Part shown: piece after piece, positions 51,828 to 62,078 of the stretch
Position numbering within the stretch: the stretch's first letter is position 1
Layout of the letters: each line of letters opens with the position of its first letter
Origin: Oscillospiraceae bacterium
Lineage (GTDB): Bacteria > Bacillota > Clostridia > Oscillospirales > Oscillospiraceae
Length of the DNA stretch: 64,000 nt
Assembly: GCA_910574635.1 (NCBI GenBank)
Contig: CAJTCG010000009.1
Span: forward strand, 1 to 64,000
Reading direction: 5' to 3'
Program-made: the position numbers and the translations under genes
Notes under the pieces: generated by a model
Seen by the model: only the letters and a program-made list of their open reading frames with translations
Database searches by the model: none
What the model was told of the DNA's origin: nothing

Positions 51828-52408
51828 CGGAAGAGAACAAGCAGCCCCTGGAGGAAGAGACGGCGGAGAAAGTCCCCGAGTCCCAGACGGAGGGACCCGC
51901 CGGCAAGGCGCCCAAGGGCAAAAAGAAGAAGGAAAAGGGCGGAATTACCTTCACCAGGGAACAGGTGGAGCAGATGGAGGCGGCGGCCCGCCAGCTGGAA
52001 ACCACCAAGGACCAGTTTACCCGCCTGGCGGCGGAGTACGAAAACTACCGCAAGCGCACCGCCAAGGAAAAGGAATCCCTCTACCAGGACGCCAAGGCGG
52101 ACACCATCCGGGAATTCCTGGCGGTGTACGACAATCTGGAGCGGGCGGCGGCGGCCCCCGGAGGAGAGGACGATCCTCACAAGAAGGGCCTGGAGATGAT
52201 CTTCACCCAGTACAGGGAACTCTTGAAGAAGCTGGGCGTATCGGAGATCGAAGCCCAGGGCCGGCCCTTCGACCCGGAGCGGCATGAGGCCGTCATGCAC
52301 GTTGACGACGAGAATCTGGGCGAAAACGAAGTGGCCCAGGTCTTCCAGGCGGGCTTCCTCCTGGGAGACAGGGTGATCCGCCACGCCGTGGTGCAGGTCG
52401 CCAATTAA
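51824..52408 (+). CDS. grpE: nucleotide exchange factor GrpE
   Basis: A 194-residue co-chaperone that releases ADP from DnaK. Charged disordered N-terminus (about 45 residues), long coiled-coil helix (EQMEAAARQLETTKDQFTRL), then the beta-wing head with HEAVMHVDDENLGENEVAQVFQ and GDRVIRHAVVQV. Overlaps hrcA (ATGA). Confidence 0.95.
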   Translation: MTEENKQPLEEETAEKVPESQTEGPAGKAPKGKKKKEKGGITFTREQVEQMEAAARQLETTKDQFTRLAAEYENYRKRTAKEKESLYQDAKADTIREFLAVYDNLERAAAAPGGEDDPHKKGLEMIFTQYRELLKKLGVSEIEAQGRPFDPERHEAVMHVDDENLGENEVAQVFQAGFLLGDRVIRHAVVQVAN

Positions 52409-52455
52409 AAACGCGTTCAAAATAACATTTTCATATAATTCAGGAGGCAGTCATT

Positions 52456-54291
52456 ATGTCTAAAGTAATCGGTATCGATTTGGGGACCACCAATTCCTGC
52501 GTGGCGGTGATGGAGGGCGGCGAGGCCGTCGTTATCGCCAACGCCGAGGGAAACCGGACCACCCCCTCCGTCGTCGCCTTTTCCAAGACCGGCGAGCGCA
52601 TGGTGGGCCAGGTGGCGAAGCGCCAGGCCATCACCAACCCGGACCGGACCATCTCCTCCATCAAGCGGGAGATGGGCTCCGACCACAAGGTGGCCATTGA
52701 CGGGAAGAACTACACCCCCCAGGAGATCAGCGCCATGATCCTCCAGAAGCTGAAGGCGGACGCCGAGGCCTATCTGGGCGGCACCGTCACCGAGGCGGTC
52801 ATCACCGTCCCCGCCTACTTCACCGACTCCCAGCGCCAGGCCACCAAGGACGCGGGCAAAATCGCGGGCCTGGACGTCAAGCGCATTATCAACGAGCCCA
52901 CCGCCGCGGCCCTGGCCTACGGCGTGGACAAAGAGCAGACCCAGAAGATCATGGTTTACGACCTGGGCGGCGGCACCTTCGACGTCAGCATCCTGGACAT
53001 CGACGACGGAGTCATCGAGGTTCTGGCCACGGCGGGCAACAACCGCCTGGGCGGCGACGACTTCGACGAGTGCGTCATGAAGTGGCTGGTGGCGGAGTTC
53101 AAGCGCAGCGACGGCGTGGACCTCTCCAATGACAAGGTTGCCATGCAGCGCCTCAAGGAGGCTGCCGAAAAGGCCAAAATCGAGCTCTCCGGCGTCACCA
53201 CCTCCAACATCAACCTGCCCTATATCACCGCCGACGCCAGCGGCCCCAAGCACCTGGACATCACCCTGTCCCGGGCGAAGTTCAACGAGCTCACCGCCCA
53301 CCTGGTGGACGCCACCATGGGCCCCGTGCGCCAGGCCATGAGCGACGCGGGCCTCAAGCCCTCCGACCTTTCCAAGGTTTTGCTTGTGGGCGGCTCCAGC
53401 CGCATTCCCGCCGTCCAAGACGCGGTGAAGGGCTTCACCGGCTCCGATCCCTTCAAGGGCATCAACCCCGATGAATGCGTGGCCATGGGCGCGGCGCTCC
53501 AGGCGGGCGTCCTCACCGGCGACGTGAAGGGCCTTTTGCTGCTGGACGTGACCCCGCTGTCTCTTGGCATCGAGACTTACGGCGGCGTGTGCACCAAGCT
53601 CATCGAGCGGAACACCACCATCCCCGTGAAAAAGAGCCAGGTCTTCTCCACCGCCGCCGACAACCAGACCAGCGTGGAGGTCAACGTCCTCCAGGGTGAG
53701 CGGGAGATGGCCGCCGCCAACAAGTCCCTGGGCCGCTTCCACCTGGACGGCATCGCCCCGGCCCGCCGCGGCGTGCCCCAGATTGAGGTCACCTTCGACA
53801 TCGACGCCAACGGAATCGTGAACGTCTCCGCCAAAGACCTGGGCACCGGAACGGAGCAGCACATCACCATCACCTCCTCCTCCAACATGAGCAAAGACGA
53901 CATCGAAAAAGCGGTCAAGGAGGCGGAGCAGTACGCCGCCCAGGACAAGAAGCTCAAGGAGGAAGTGGAGACCCGGAACCAGGCGGACCAGATGGTCTAC
54001 CAGTGCGAGAAGACCCTGGCGGACATGGGCGATAAAATCCCCGCCGACGACAAGGGCAAGGTCCAGGGGGCCCTCGACAAGCTGAAAGAGACTCTGAAGG
54101 GCCAGGATACCGCCGCCATCAAGGCGGATACGGAGGCCCTCCAGCAGGCGTTCTACGCCGTCAGCGAAAAGCTGTACCAGCAGGCCAATCCCCAGGGCGC
54201 CCAGCCCGGCGGAGATCCCGGAGCCGCCCAGGAGGGCCAGTACTACGACGCGGACTACAAGGTCGTGGACGACGACGAGCAGAAGAAATAA
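52456..54291 (+). CDS. dnaK: chaperone DnaK (Hsp70)
   Basis: A 611-residue Hsp70. [20 protein letters not shown] at the N-terminus, [20 protein letters not shown] near 170, and [17 protein letters not shown] near 310 form the actin-like ATPase; the linker [14 protein letters not shown] begins the substrate-binding domain. C-terminal lid ends in a Pro/Gly/Ala-rich tail with DDEQKK. AGGAGGCAG lies upstream of the ATG, 47 bases past grpE. Folds nascent and heat-damaged protein with DnaJ and GrpE. Confidence 0.98.
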   Translation: MSKVIGIDLGTTNSCVAVMEGGEAVVIANAEGNRTTPSVVAFSKTGERMVGQVAKRQAITNPDRTISSIKREMGSDHKVAIDGKNYTPQEISAMILQKLKADAEAYLGGTVTEAVITVPAYFTDSQRQATKDAGKIAGLDVKRIINEPTAAALAYGVDKEQTQKIMVYDLGGGTFDVSILDIDDGVIEVLATAGNNRLGGDDFDECVMKWLVAEFKRSDGVDLSNDKVAMQRLKEAAEKAKIELSGVTTSNINLPYITADASGPKHLDITLSRAKFNELTAHLVDATMGPVRQAMSDAGLKPSDLSKVLLVGGSSRIPAVQDAVKGFTGSDPFKGINPDECVAMGAALQAGVLTGDVKGLLLLDVTPLSLGIETYGGVCTKLIERNTTIPVKKSQVFSTAADNQTSVEVNVLQGEREMAAANKSLGRFHLDGIAPARRGVPQIEVTFDIDANGIVNVSAKDLGTGTEQHITITSSSNMSKDDIEKAVKEAEQYAAQDKKLKEEVETRNQADQMVYQCEKTLADMGDKIPADDKGKVQGALDKLKETLKGQDTAAIKADTEALQQAFYAVSEKLYQQANPQGAQPGGDPGAAQEGQYYDADYKVVDDDEQKK

Positions 54292-54303
54292 AATTGGGAT
54301 TAC

Positions 54304-54329
54304 GCGGGGCCGCTGAAAGGCGGCTCCGC
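54304..54329 (+). promoter_or_regulatory. hairpin in the dnaK-dnaJ spacer
   Basis: GCGGGGCCGC, TGAAAG, GCGGCTCCGC: a 10-bp stem with one G-U pair, followed by a pyrimidine-rich stretch. It lies 13 bases after the dnaK stop. It may reduce read-through or protect the dnaK message; the following 120 bases hold no gene. Confidence 0.45.
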
Positions 54330-54451
54330 TTCCCCCTGTTAATTACCCGGCCTGAGGCACAGAGGGGCCGGGACGGAGAGGAGGAGCAAGGAAGCGGGCG
54401 CGGCCTTCGCGGCTAGGCGGAGGCGGGGCCCGGCGGACTTTGCAACGACGA

Positions 54452-55588
54452 ATGGCTGAGCAAAAGCGAGACTATTACGAGGTCCTGGGCGTGTCCAAGG
54501 GCGCGTCGGACGACGAGATTAAAAAGGCGTACAAAAAGCTGGCCCGGAAGTACCACCCGGACTTGAACCCGGACAATAAGGAGGCCGAGGAAAAATTCAA
54601 GGAGGCCAACGAGGCCTATGAGATTCTCTCGGACAAGGAAAAACGGAGCCGGTACGACCAGTTCGGCCACGCCGGTGTGGACCCCAACTTCGGGGCGGGC
54701 GGCGGCTTTGACGGAGGCTTCGACTTCGGGGATCTGGGAGACATTTTCGGCAGCTTTTTCGGCGGCGGCTTCGGCGGCGGGCGGCGGACGAATCCCAACG
54801 CCCCCCAGCGGGGGGAGAGCCTCCGCATGTCCTTGATCCTCAGCTTTGAGGAGGCGGCCTTCGGCTGTGAAAAGGCCGTCACCGTGGAGCGGCTGGAGCC
54901 CTGCGGCGCATGCCAGGGCAGCGGTTGCGCCGAGGGCACCACCCCGGAGGTCTGCCCGGACTGCCACGGCACCGGCACGGTCCAGGTCCGGCGGCAGACG
55001 CCCATGGGGGTCTTTGCCACCTCCTCCCCCTGCTCCCGCTGCGGCGGCAAGGGGAAAATCATCCACCAGCCCTGCAGGGAATGCCGGGGAGCGGGAGCCG
55101 TGCGGAAGCGGAAGACCATCCAGGCCAGCATCCCGGCGGGCATCGACAACGGGCAGACCATCTCCATCCGGGGACAGGGCAACGCCGGGAAGAACGGCGG
55201 CCCCGCCGGGGACCTGCTCATCACCATCACCGTCCGGCCCCACGAGATTTTCCGCCGGGAGGGCACCTCCGTTCTCTGCGAGGCCCCCATCACCTTCGCC
55301 CAGGCGGTCTTAGGCGCGGAGCTGGAGATTCCCACCATCGACGGCAAGGTGAAATACGACCTGCCCGAGGGGACCCAAAGCGGCTCGACCTTCCGCCTTA
55401 AGGGCAAGGGCATCCCCTCCATCAACGGGCGGGGCCGGGGGGACCAGTACGTCACCGTCTACATCGAGACTCCCCGGAATTTGACGAAAGAACAGAAAGA
55501 GGCCCTGCGGAAATTCGCCGAAACCATGGGCGACGAGAACTATGAGGAGCGGAAGGGCTTCTTCGGCAAGGGCAAGAAAAAGAGGTGA
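54452..55588 (+). CDS. dnaJ: chaperone DnaJ (Hsp40)
   Basis: A 378-residue type I Hsp40. J domain with [20 protein letters not shown] and HPD near residue 37, a Gly/Phe-rich linker, and four CxxCxGxG zinc repeats ([32 protein letters not shown]). The C-terminal domains end at a basic tail. I use ATG 54452; an upstream TTG is in frame but a clear ribosome-binding site is lacking for both. Stimulates the DnaK ATPase. Confidence 0.96.
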   Translation: MAEQKRDYYEVLGVSKGASDDEIKKAYKKLARKYHPDLNPDNKEAEEKFKEANEAYEILSDKEKRSRYDQFGHAGVDPNFGAGGGFDGGFDFGDLGDIFGSFFGGGFGGGRRTNPNAPQRGESLRMSLILSFEEAAFGCEKAVTVERLEPCGACQGSGCAEGTTPEVCPDCHGTGTVQVRRQTPMGVFATSSPCSRCGGKGKIIHQPCRECRGAGAVRKRKTIQASIPAGIDNGQTISIRGQGNAGKNGGPAGDLLITITVRPHEIFRREGTSVLCEAPITFAQAVLGAELEIPTIDGKVKYDLPEGTQSGSTFRLKGKGIPSINGRGRGDQYVTVYIETPRNLTKEQKEALRKFAETMGDENYEERKGFFGKGKKKR

Positions 55589-55596
55589 GCCAAACC

Positions 55597-56409
55597 ATGT
55601 ATCTGGCGGATTACCATGTCCACTCCCGGATTTCTCCGGACGGCAGGGATTCCATGACCGCTCTGGCGGAGGCCGCCGTCGAGGCGGGGCTGAACGAGCT
55701 TTGCTTCACCGACCATGTGGAGCCCATCGTCTGGGCCAGCACGGACCTTCGGGGGCCCTATGACTGGTCCGCCCTGACGGCGGAATTTGAAGCGGCTCAA
55801 GCCGCCATGGGGGAGCGGATCAAGCTGCGCCTGGGCATCGAGCTGGGAGACGCCTGCTGGAACTTCACCCATACGGAGAAGCTGCTGGCGGACGCGCCGC
55901 CTTTCGATTTTGTGATCGGCTCTGTCCACATGCTCTCAAAGCGCTATCAGGGATTGGACCTCTACTATTTCGACCCCAAGACAGAGGAGGAGGCCTATGA
56001 CGGCATTGCCGACTACCTGGGCCAGGTGAAGGCCATGGCAGAGTGGGGGAAGTTCGACGTGCTGGGCCATCTGACGCTGCCCCTGCGCTATCTCAACGAG
56101 AATCGGGGCTGGAATCTGAGCATGGAGCGCTTTGGCGGGGAGATCACGGATATCTTCTCTATTTTGAAGCGGAAGGAAATTGGCCTTGAGCTGAACACCA
56201 ACCGGGGCGGTACGCCCCTGCCGGACGGGATGTGGCTGCGGCTGTATGAGGATATGGCGGCGGACCCCATCGTCACCCTGGGCACCGACGCCCACTCCGC
56301 CAAATTTGTGGGCTGCGCCGTCCGGGAGCGGCAGGCGCTTTTGCGGGACTGCGGCTTTGAGAGCTTTTGCACCTTTGAGGGGCGGAAGCCCATCCGACAC
56401 GCATTGTAA
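55597..56409 (+). CDS. PHP-domain histidinol-phosphatase (HisK/HisJ type)
   Basis: A 270-residue metal-dependent phosphatase. ADYHVHSRISPDG at the N-terminus, ELCFTDHVE, GIELGD, FVIGSVHML, and the C-terminal LGTDAHSAKFVG are PHP metal-binding motifs. It fits the histidinol-phosphatase HisK family that takes part in histidine biosynthesis. The ATG at 55597 has GAGGTGAG 9 bases upstream and lies 8 bases past dnaJ. No other his genes are near. Confidence 0.82.
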   Translation: MYLADYHVHSRISPDGRDSMTALAEAAVEAGLNELCFTDHVEPIVWASTDLRGPYDWSALTAEFEAAQAAMGERIKLRLGIELGDACWNFTHTEKLLADAPPFDFVIGSVHMLSKRYQGLDLYYFDPKTEEEAYDGIADYLGQVKAMAEWGKFDVLGHLTLPLRYLNENRGWNLSMERFGGEITDIFSILKRKEIGLELNTNRGGTPLPDGMWLRLYEDMAADPIVTLGTDAHSAKFVGCAVRERQALLRDCGFESFCTFEGRKPIRHAL

Positions 56410-56442
56410 CGGAAAAGAACAAATTTACGGTCGAAAATAATA

Positions 56443-56471
56443 TTGATTTTTTGGAAAATCTGGAGTACAAT
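56443..56471 (+). promoter_or_regulatory. promoter of rpiB
   Basis: TTGATT (56443-56448), 17 bases, TACAAT (56466-56471), 39 bases before the rpiB start. Confidence 0.75.
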
Positions 56472-56509
56472 ATAAGCCACAAAATTTGAATGCACGGGGG
56501 AATACTACC

Positions 56510-56947
56510 ATGAAGATCGCGCTGGGCTGTGACCACGGCGGCTATGATTTGAAGCAGCATGTCATCAAGGTCCTGGAGGGGCTGGGCCATGAGATCGAGG
56601 ACTTTGGCTGCCACTCCAAGGAAAGCTGTGACTACCCCGACTTCGGAGCCGCCGCCGCCCGGGCCGTGGCGGAGGGGAGCTGCGACCGGGGCATTGTGAT
56701 CTGCACCACCGGTATCGGCATCTCCATCACCGCCAATAAAGTGAAGGGCGTCCGCTGCGCCCACTGCGCCGACTGCCTCCAGGCGGAGATGACCCGCCGG
56801 CACAACGACGCCAATATGATGGCCATCGGCGCGGGCTTCACCGGGCCCAACATGGCCGAGCGGATGGTGGAGGTCTTCCTTTCCACCGAGTTTGAGGGGG
56901 GCCGCCATGCCCGCCGGGTGGAGAAGATGATGGCCCTGGAGGGCTGA
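56510..56947 (+). CDS. rpiB: ribose-5-phosphate isomerase B
   Basis: A 145-residue RpiB/LacAB-family enzyme that interconverts ribose 5-phosphate and ribulose 5-phosphate. Motifs: ALGCDHGGYDLKQHVIKVL, DYPDFGAAAARAVAEG, CTTGIGISITANKVKGVRCA and the RRHNDANMMAIG segment. The catalytic cysteine (GIVICTTG) and the histidine of RRHND are both present. I start at ATG 56510, not the upstream frame start. Confidence 0.94.
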   Translation: MKIALGCDHGGYDLKQHVIKVLEGLGHEIEDFGCHSKESCDYPDFGAAAARAVAEGSCDRGIVICTTGIGISITANKVKGVRCAHCADCLQAEMTRRHNDANMMAIGAGFTGPNMAERMVEVFLSTEFEGGRHARRVEKMMALEG

Positions 56948-57001
56948 GCTTCCCCCAATAAAAAACGACGGGAGCGCCGCTCCTGCAAAGAGGTGACGCG
57001 C

Positions 57002-58066
57002 ATGGTGGGAACCAAGGGCTACAGCAGCTACCGGGGGCGGGGGCCCAAGTGGAAAATTTTGCTGGCAATTCTGCTGGTGCTGGTGATCGCTGTGGCCTCC
57101 AGCGTCATCTATTTGCAGCAGTTCCTGGTCTATGGCGCCGACGGCAGCCGCCAAATCCGCCTGCCCTGGCAGACGGAGGAGAAGGCCCCCCCGCCGGACG
57201 GGGAGGGCGAGGCCCCGGAGAACCAACCCGACGTGGACGTGGTGGTCCAGGAGCCGGAGGACCAGGGCCCCAAGGAGACGGCGGCCTTTTCCCTTCCGGC
57301 CCAGGCGCTGACACAGGCCCTGTGGCAGGAGACGGAGAAGCCTGCGGGGGCCAACGCCGTGGCCGTCCGCCTGAAGACCTCCAACGGCACGGTTTACTTC
57401 AACGCGGCCAACGCCGTTTCCGGCGCGGTGGAAACGGAGCTGGACACCGCCGCCGCCCTGGCCGCGGTTACGGCCCAGGAGGGGCTGCACACCATCGCCA
57501 GCGTGGCCTGCCTCCAGGACTTCAAGGCGGCCAACGCCGACGTGGAGGGCCGGGGCCTGAAAAACACCGGCGGCTATATCTTCTACGACGGGAACAACAG
57601 CCTCTGGCTGGACCCCGCCAAGCCCGGGACCCGGGAGTACGTCTGCGCCCTGGCGAAGGAGATCGCGGAGCTGGGCTTTGATGAGCTGCTGCTGACGGAT
57701 TTCAGCTATCCCACCGTGGGGAAAATCAATAAGATTCATTACAACACCGACGTGCCCCTGGCCAATAATCTGGACCTGCTCCTCAGCGATCTGAACACGG
57801 CCCTGGAGTCCTATGACATTCTCCTGTCCGTGGAGGTGCCGGAGGCCGTCATCGCCGAGGGTCCCGACACAGTGGCCGGGCTGGACCTGAACCGCCTGGT
57901 GAGCCGGGTGGACCGCGTCTACGCCGTCACCACGCCGGAGAAGGCGGAGACTCTCTCCAATCTGGTCGCCCAGGCGGCGGGGGCGGAGGGCAAAACGGAA
58001 TTCGTCCCGGAGCTGACGGCGGACAGCCCCGCGTTGACGGGCAGCCGCCTGATCCTGGCGGAGTAA
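57002..58066 (+). CDS. membrane-anchored putative glycoside hydrolase (DUF4015 type)
   Basis: A 354-residue protein. After a basic N-terminus it has one membrane segment (ILLAILLVLVIAVASSVIYL), then a Pro/Glu-rich linker, then an alpha/beta-barrel domain of the DUF4015 putative glycoside hydrolases: AVAVRLKTSNGTVYF, ASVACLQDFKAANADVEG, SLWLDPAKPGTREYVCALAK and GFDELLLTDFSYP. It is displayed outside the membrane, tethered. Substrate unknown; family members are common in Clostridia. AGAGGTG precedes ATG 57002. Followed by a good terminator. Confidence 0.75.
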   Translation: MVGTKGYSSYRGRGPKWKILLAILLVLVIAVASSVIYLQQFLVYGADGSRQIRLPWQTEEKAPPPDGEGEAPENQPDVDVVVQEPEDQGPKETAAFSLPAQALTQALWQETEKPAGANAVAVRLKTSNGTVYFNAANAVSGAVETELDTAAALAAVTAQEGLHTIASVACLQDFKAANADVEGRGLKNTGGYIFYDGNNSLWLDPAKPGTREYVCALAKEIAELGFDELLLTDFSYPTVGKINKIHYNTDVPLANNLDLLLSDLNTALESYDILLSVEVPEAVIAEGPDTVAGLDLNRLVSRVDRVYAVTTPEKAETLSNLVAQAAGAEGKTEFVPELTADSPALTGSRLILAE

Positions 58067-58092
58067 CGAAGCACCCTGTAAAAAGAGAACGG

Positions 58093-58125
58093 CTCCCGGA
58101 GGGAAACCCCTCCGGGAGTTTTTGG
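58093..58125 (+). terminator. Rho-independent terminator
   Basis: CTCCCGGAGGG, AAAC, CCCTCCGGGAG, then TTTTTGG. Confidence 0.9.
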
Positions 58126-58155
58126 TTTAGAGAAAGAGACAGAGGAGGGTGGGCC

Positions 58156-60420
58156 ATGAGGCGGCTGGCGGCGTTTGCCGGGAGCTTTTCCTTGGGCGTG
58201 TTTCTGGCCCAGTATGTTCTCCGGGACGGCTGGATACTGGCGGGCGCCGGGTTGGCGCTGGCGCTGGGCTTCTTGTCGAAGCTCCTGCCCTGGGAATGGC
58301 GGCGGCGGGGCGTGATCCTCTGCGCCGCCCTGGCTCTGGGCCTGGGCTGGAGCTGGCTCTACGCCCGCCAGATCCAGAGGCCCGCCCAGGAAATGGCGGG
58401 GCGGAGGTCGGACTTTACCGCCACCCTCTGCGGCTACGCCGAGGAAACGGATTTCGGCGCCCGGGCGGAGGTCCGCGTGGAGGGCGTCCCCGGCAAGGCG
58501 GTGCTCTACGCCGGGGAGGAGCTGCTGGACCTGGCGCCCGGCCAGACTGTAGCCGGACAGGCCAGGTTCAACGACGCCGCCCGCGTCCGGGATGAGGATA
58601 TCACCGCCTTCACCTCCAAAGGCGTTTTTCTCCTGGCCTACGCCCAGGGGAACCTGGAGGCCGGGGAGGGGACCCGGAACAGCCCCCGCTGGCTTCCCGC
58701 CCGGATGGGCCGGGCCATGAGGGAACGTATCCAGGTCCTTTTCCCAGGGGATGCCGCCGGATTCCTGACGGCCGTTTTGACCGGCGACCGGGGCGGGATC
58801 TCGGAAAAGGCCTACACGGCCCTCGCCGAGGCGGGGCTGAACCACATCCTGGCGGTGTCCGGTATGCACTGCGGCTTTCTCATGGCCCTGGCGGGCTTCC
58901 TGCTGCAAAGCCGGAAGCTCCAGGCCCTGCTGGGCATCCCGCTGCTGGCGTTTTACGCCGTCCTCACCGGCGGAAGCCCCTCGGTGCTCCGGGCCTGTGT
59001 CATGCTGTCCCTGCCCCTGCTGGCCATCCTGGCCCGCCGGGAGAGCGACGGGCCCACGTCTCTGCTGGCGGCCCTGTTTTTGATCCTGCTGGCGAATCCC
59101 TTTGCCGCCGCCTCCGTCAGCTTGCAGCTGTCCTTCGCCGCCATGGCGGGCATCCTCTGGCTGACGCCGAGGCTCTGCAAGGGCCTGGTTGGGGAGAAGA
59201 AACGGGGGAAAACCTGGGGACGGATCTTCCGCTTCCTGGCCCTCGCCTTTTCCGCCTCTGTGGGAGCCATGGTGTTTACCGTGCCGCTGACGGCGTACTA
59301 CTTTGGCGCTTTGGTGCTGATTGCCCCTTTGAGCAGCGCCCTCTGCCTCTGGGCGGCTGCCTGGGCTTTCAGCTTCGGGCTGTTGTCGGTGTTTGTCAGC
59401 TTTTTCTACCCGCCCCTGGGAGCGCTGCTGGCTCTCCCGGCCCGGCTGGCGGCGGAGTACATCCTCCTGACCGCCGGGCTGCTTTCGAGGATTCCCTGCC
59501 ACGCCGTCTATACCGCAAACCCCTATTTGAAATACTGGATTGTGTACGCCTACTGCCTCTTCGCCGCCGCGTATCTGGCCCGGCGAACGGGGAGGAGGAA
59601 GTACGTCCTGGCCTCCGCTCTGGCGGCGCTGACCCTGGCTTTGACCCTCCGGCTGGGGGCGGCCCGGTATGGGAGCGACCTGGACGCCCTGGTTTTGGAC
59701 GTGGGCCAGGGGCAGAGCGTGGTGCTGGCCTCCGAAGGGACCTTCGCCCTGGTGGACTGCGGCAGCGCCAACAGCTGGAAGGATCCCGGCGCGGCCGCCG
59801 CCCGGCAGCTGGCGGCCATGGGCTGCGAACGCCTGGATTACCTGCTCCTCACCCACTATGACAAGGATCATGTGTCCGGTGTGACGGGCCTTCTGGACCG
59901 GCTGGATGTGGACACGCTGCTGCTTCCCGAGGGGGAGGACGACGCGGGGCCCCAAGAGGCGGTCCTCTCCGCCGCCGGAGCGCACGGCGCCGCCGTCCGG
60001 TTTATTACGGCGGAGGAGCGCCTGGACTTCGGCCGGGGCACGCTGACGGTCTACCCGCCTGTGGGGGACGCCGGGGACAACGAGCGGGGCCTGTCCGTCC
60101 TGGCCTCCGCCGGGGAGAATGACCTTCTCATCACCGGCGACATGGACGCCGCCACGGAGAAAAAGCTGCTGGAGACGTTCGATTTGCCGGACATTGAGGC
60201 CCTGGTGGCGGGGCACCACGGCTCTAAATACGCCACGTCCCAGGCGCTGCTGGACGCCGTAAGGCCGGAGACGGCCTGTATCAGCGTGGGGTCCAACTCC
60301 TACGGACACCCCACGGAGGAGACCCTGCTCCGCCTGGCCCGGCAGGGCTGCGGCATCTACCGGACGGACCTGCACGGGACCATCCATCTCTCTTGGAACC
60401 AGGAGGAAAGCCATGGCTGA
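58156..60420 (+). CDS. comEC: DNA internalisation protein ComEC/Rec2
   Basis: A 754-residue membrane protein forming the DNA-uptake channel of natural competence. N-terminal DUF4131 OB-like region (to about 200), the Competence domain with many membrane segments (AGLNHILAVSGMHCGFLMAL near 235; GGSPSVLRACVMLS), and a C-terminal metallo-beta-lactamase domain (LTHYDKDHVSG, LLITGDMDAATEK, GHHGSKYATS) thought to degrade the non-transforming strand. All domains are present. The start overlaps no gene; its 3' end overlaps holA by 8 bases. No comEA is adjacent. Confidence 0.93.
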   Translation: MRRLAAFAGSFSLGVFLAQYVLRDGWILAGAGLALALGFLSKLLPWEWRRRGVILCAALALGLGWSWLYARQIQRPAQEMAGRRSDFTATLCGYAEETDFGARAEVRVEGVPGKAVLYAGEELLDLAPGQTVAGQARFNDAARVRDEDITAFTSKGVFLLAYAQGNLEAGEGTRNSPRWLPARMGRAMRERIQVLFPGDAAGFLTAVLTGDRGGISEKAYTALAEAGLNHILAVSGMHCGFLMALAGFLLQSRKLQALLGIPLLAFYAVLTGGSPSVLRACVMLSLPLLAILARRESDGPTSLLAALFLILLANPFAAASVSLQLSFAAMAGILWLTPRLCKGLVGEKKRGKTWGRIFRFLALAFSASVGAMVFTVPLTAYYFGALVLIAPLSSALCLWAAAWAFSFGLLSVFVSFFYPPLGALLALPARLAAEYILLTAGLLSRIPCHAVYTANPYLKYWIVYAYCLFAAAYLARRTGRRKYVLASALAALTLALTLRLGAARYGSDLDALVLDVGQGQSVVLASEGTFALVDCGSANSWKDPGAAAARQLAAMGCERLDYLLLTHYDKDHVSGVTGLLDRLDVDTLLLPEGEDDAGPQEAVLSAAGAHGAAVRFITAEERLDFGRGTLTVYPPVGDAGDNERGLSVLASAGENDLLITGDMDAATEKKLLETFDLPDIEALVAGHHGSKYATSQALLDAVRPETACISVGSNSYGHPTEETLLRLARQGCGIYRTDLHGTIHLSWNQEESHG

Positions 60421-61468
60421 AAAAAAGAAGGCCCCCCGGAAGGGAGCGGCTCTGCAAAAATTCAAGGAGGACCTCTCCGCCGGGACCATCGGCGCCGCCT
60501 ACGTTTTCTATGGCGAGGAGAGCTACCTCCGGGAGTACTACCTGGGGGAGCTGCGGAAGAAGCTGGTGCCGCCGGGCTTTGAGACCTTCAACTACCACGC
60601 CCTGGAGGGGAAGGACCTGACGGCCCAGGTTCTGACGGAGACGGCGGAGGCCATGCCCATGATGGCGGAGCGGACCTTGACGGTGGTGACGGACTGGGAC
60701 CTCTTCAAGCTGGGGGAGGACCAGCGGGAAAAGCTCATCGCCCTGCTGGAGGATCTGCCGCCTTACGGCTGCATCGTCTTTGTTTACGACACCCTGGAGT
60801 ACAAGCCCAACCGGACCATGAAAAAGCTCTGCAAGGCCTTGGAGTCCTATGTGGAGGCGGTGGAGTTCCCGGCCGCCTCCAGCGCGGACCTGATCCCTTG
60901 GATTTCCCGGCGCTTCAAGGCCCTGGGAAAGGAGATCGACCGGGCTGCGGCGGAGTACCTGATCTTCACCTGCGGCGCCCTGATGACGGGCCTGGTGCCG
61001 GAGATTGAGAAGATTGCCGCCTACGCCAAGGGCAAAACCGTCACCCAGGCGGACATCGACGCCGTGGCGGACCCGGTGCTGTCGGCGGAGGTCTTCAAGC
61101 TGTCCGACGCGGTGCTCCAGGGGCGCCATGACCAGGCGGCCTCCATCCTGGGGGACCTGTTGAAAATGCAGACGGAGCCCATCATGATCCTGGCGGCCCT
61201 TGGGAGCCAGCTCCGGCGCATCTGGACCGCCCGGCTGGCCCTGGACAGCGGCAGGGACCGCTATTGGCTGATGGAGCTGTGGGGCATGAAGTCCGACTAC
61301 CCCGCCAAGCTCCTCTTGAACGCCGCCCGGAGGACCACGGCGCAGTGGTGCGCCCAGGCGGTGCGGAGGTGCCAGGAGCTGGACCGCCGGATGAAGAGCG
61401 AGCGGGGCGTGGACAGCGCCGGGGAATTGAAGCTGCTGCTGGTTTGGCTGGCGGCGGAGAGGAGCTGA
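60413..61468 (+). CDS. holA: DNA polymerase III subunit delta
   Basis: A 351-residue clamp-loader subunit that opens the beta clamp. AYVFYGEESYLREYYLGELR near residue 25 is the conserved delta start; no Walker motif, as is normal. KALGKEIDRAAAEYLIFTCG and EKIAAYAKGKTVTQADIDAV follow the family pattern. ATG at 60413 lies inside the comEC end (8-base overlap); AGGAGG precedes. Confidence 0.92.
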   Translation: MAEKKKAPRKGAALQKFKEDLSAGTIGAAYVFYGEESYLREYYLGELRKKLVPPGFETFNYHALEGKDLTAQVLTETAEAMPMMAERTLTVVTDWDLFKLGEDQREKLIALLEDLPPYGCIVFVYDTLEYKPNRTMKKLCKALESYVEAVEFPAASSADLIPWISRRFKALGKEIDRAAAEYLIFTCGALMTGLVPEIEKIAAYAKGKTVTQADIDAVADPVLSAEVFKLSDAVLQGRHDQAASILGDLLKMQTEPIMILAALGSQLRRIWTARLALDSGRDRYWLMELWGMKSDYPAKLLLNAARRTTAQWCAQAVRRCQELDRRMKSERGVDSAGELKLLLVWLAAERS

Positions 61469-61472
61469 GGAA

Positions 61473-62078
61473 ATGGAGCGCGTCCGGGAAGTCATTGTGG
61501 TGGAGGGCCGCTACGACAAGAATACCGTCTCCCAGGTGGTGGACGCCACGGTGGTCACCTTGGGCGGGTTCGCCGTGTTCAACGACAAGGAGAAGCTGGC
61601 CTTTCTCCGCCGCCTGGCGGAGAAGCGGGGCCTCATCATCCTGACGGACAGCGACGGGGCGGGCTTCCTCCTGCGGAATTATCTGAAGGGGGCCCTGCCC
61701 AGGGACCGGGTGAAGCAGGCCTACATCCCCGACGTGAAGGGCAAGGAGCGCCGGAAGCGCCGGGGCGGCAAGGAGGGGAAATTAGGCGTGGAGGGCATGT
61801 CCCCTACGGTGCTGCTGGAGGCGCTGCGCCGCTGCGGGGCCACGTTTGAGGACAGGCCGCCCCCGGAGCGGCGGGAGGCCGTCACCAAGGCGGACTTGGT
61901 CGCCCTGGGTCTCAGCGGGGGAGAGGGCAGCGCGGAAAAGCGCCGCCTGCTTTTGAAGCGTTTGGACCTGCCGGAGCACCTCACGGCCAACGGCATGCTG
62001 GAAGCTTTGAATCTCCTGTTCGGCCGGGAGGAGCTGGAGGCGCTTCTTGCGGAAGAGCCGGGCTTCGACAAAGTTTGA
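61473..62078 (+). CDS. rnmV: ribonuclease M5
   Basis: A 201-residue TOPRIM nuclease that matures 5S rRNA precursors in Gram-positive bacteria. TOPRIM glutamate in VVEGRYDKNTV and the acidic TDSDGAGF motif; AYIPDVKGKERRKRRGGKEG is the basic RNA-binding loop. The DUF4093-type C-terminal domain follows. Starts 4 bases after holA. Confidence 0.92.
   Translation: MERVREVIVVEGRYDKNTVSQVVDATVVTLGGFAVFNDKEKLAFLRRLAEKRGLIILTDSDGAGFLLRNYLKGALPRDRVKQAYIPDVKGKERRKRRGGKEGKLGVEGMSPTVLLEALRRCGATFEDRPPPERREAVTKADLVALGLSGGEGSAEKRRLLLKRLDLPEHLTANGMLEALNLLFGREELEALLAEEPGFDKV

Noticed and set aside
56948-57001. terminator after rpiB
   Set aside because: The GGAGC/GCTCC hairpin is only 5 bp with no T-run.
57919-60489. 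856-codon frame opposite comEC
   Set aside because: Antisense shadow of comEC; composition and lack of motifs show it is not a gene.
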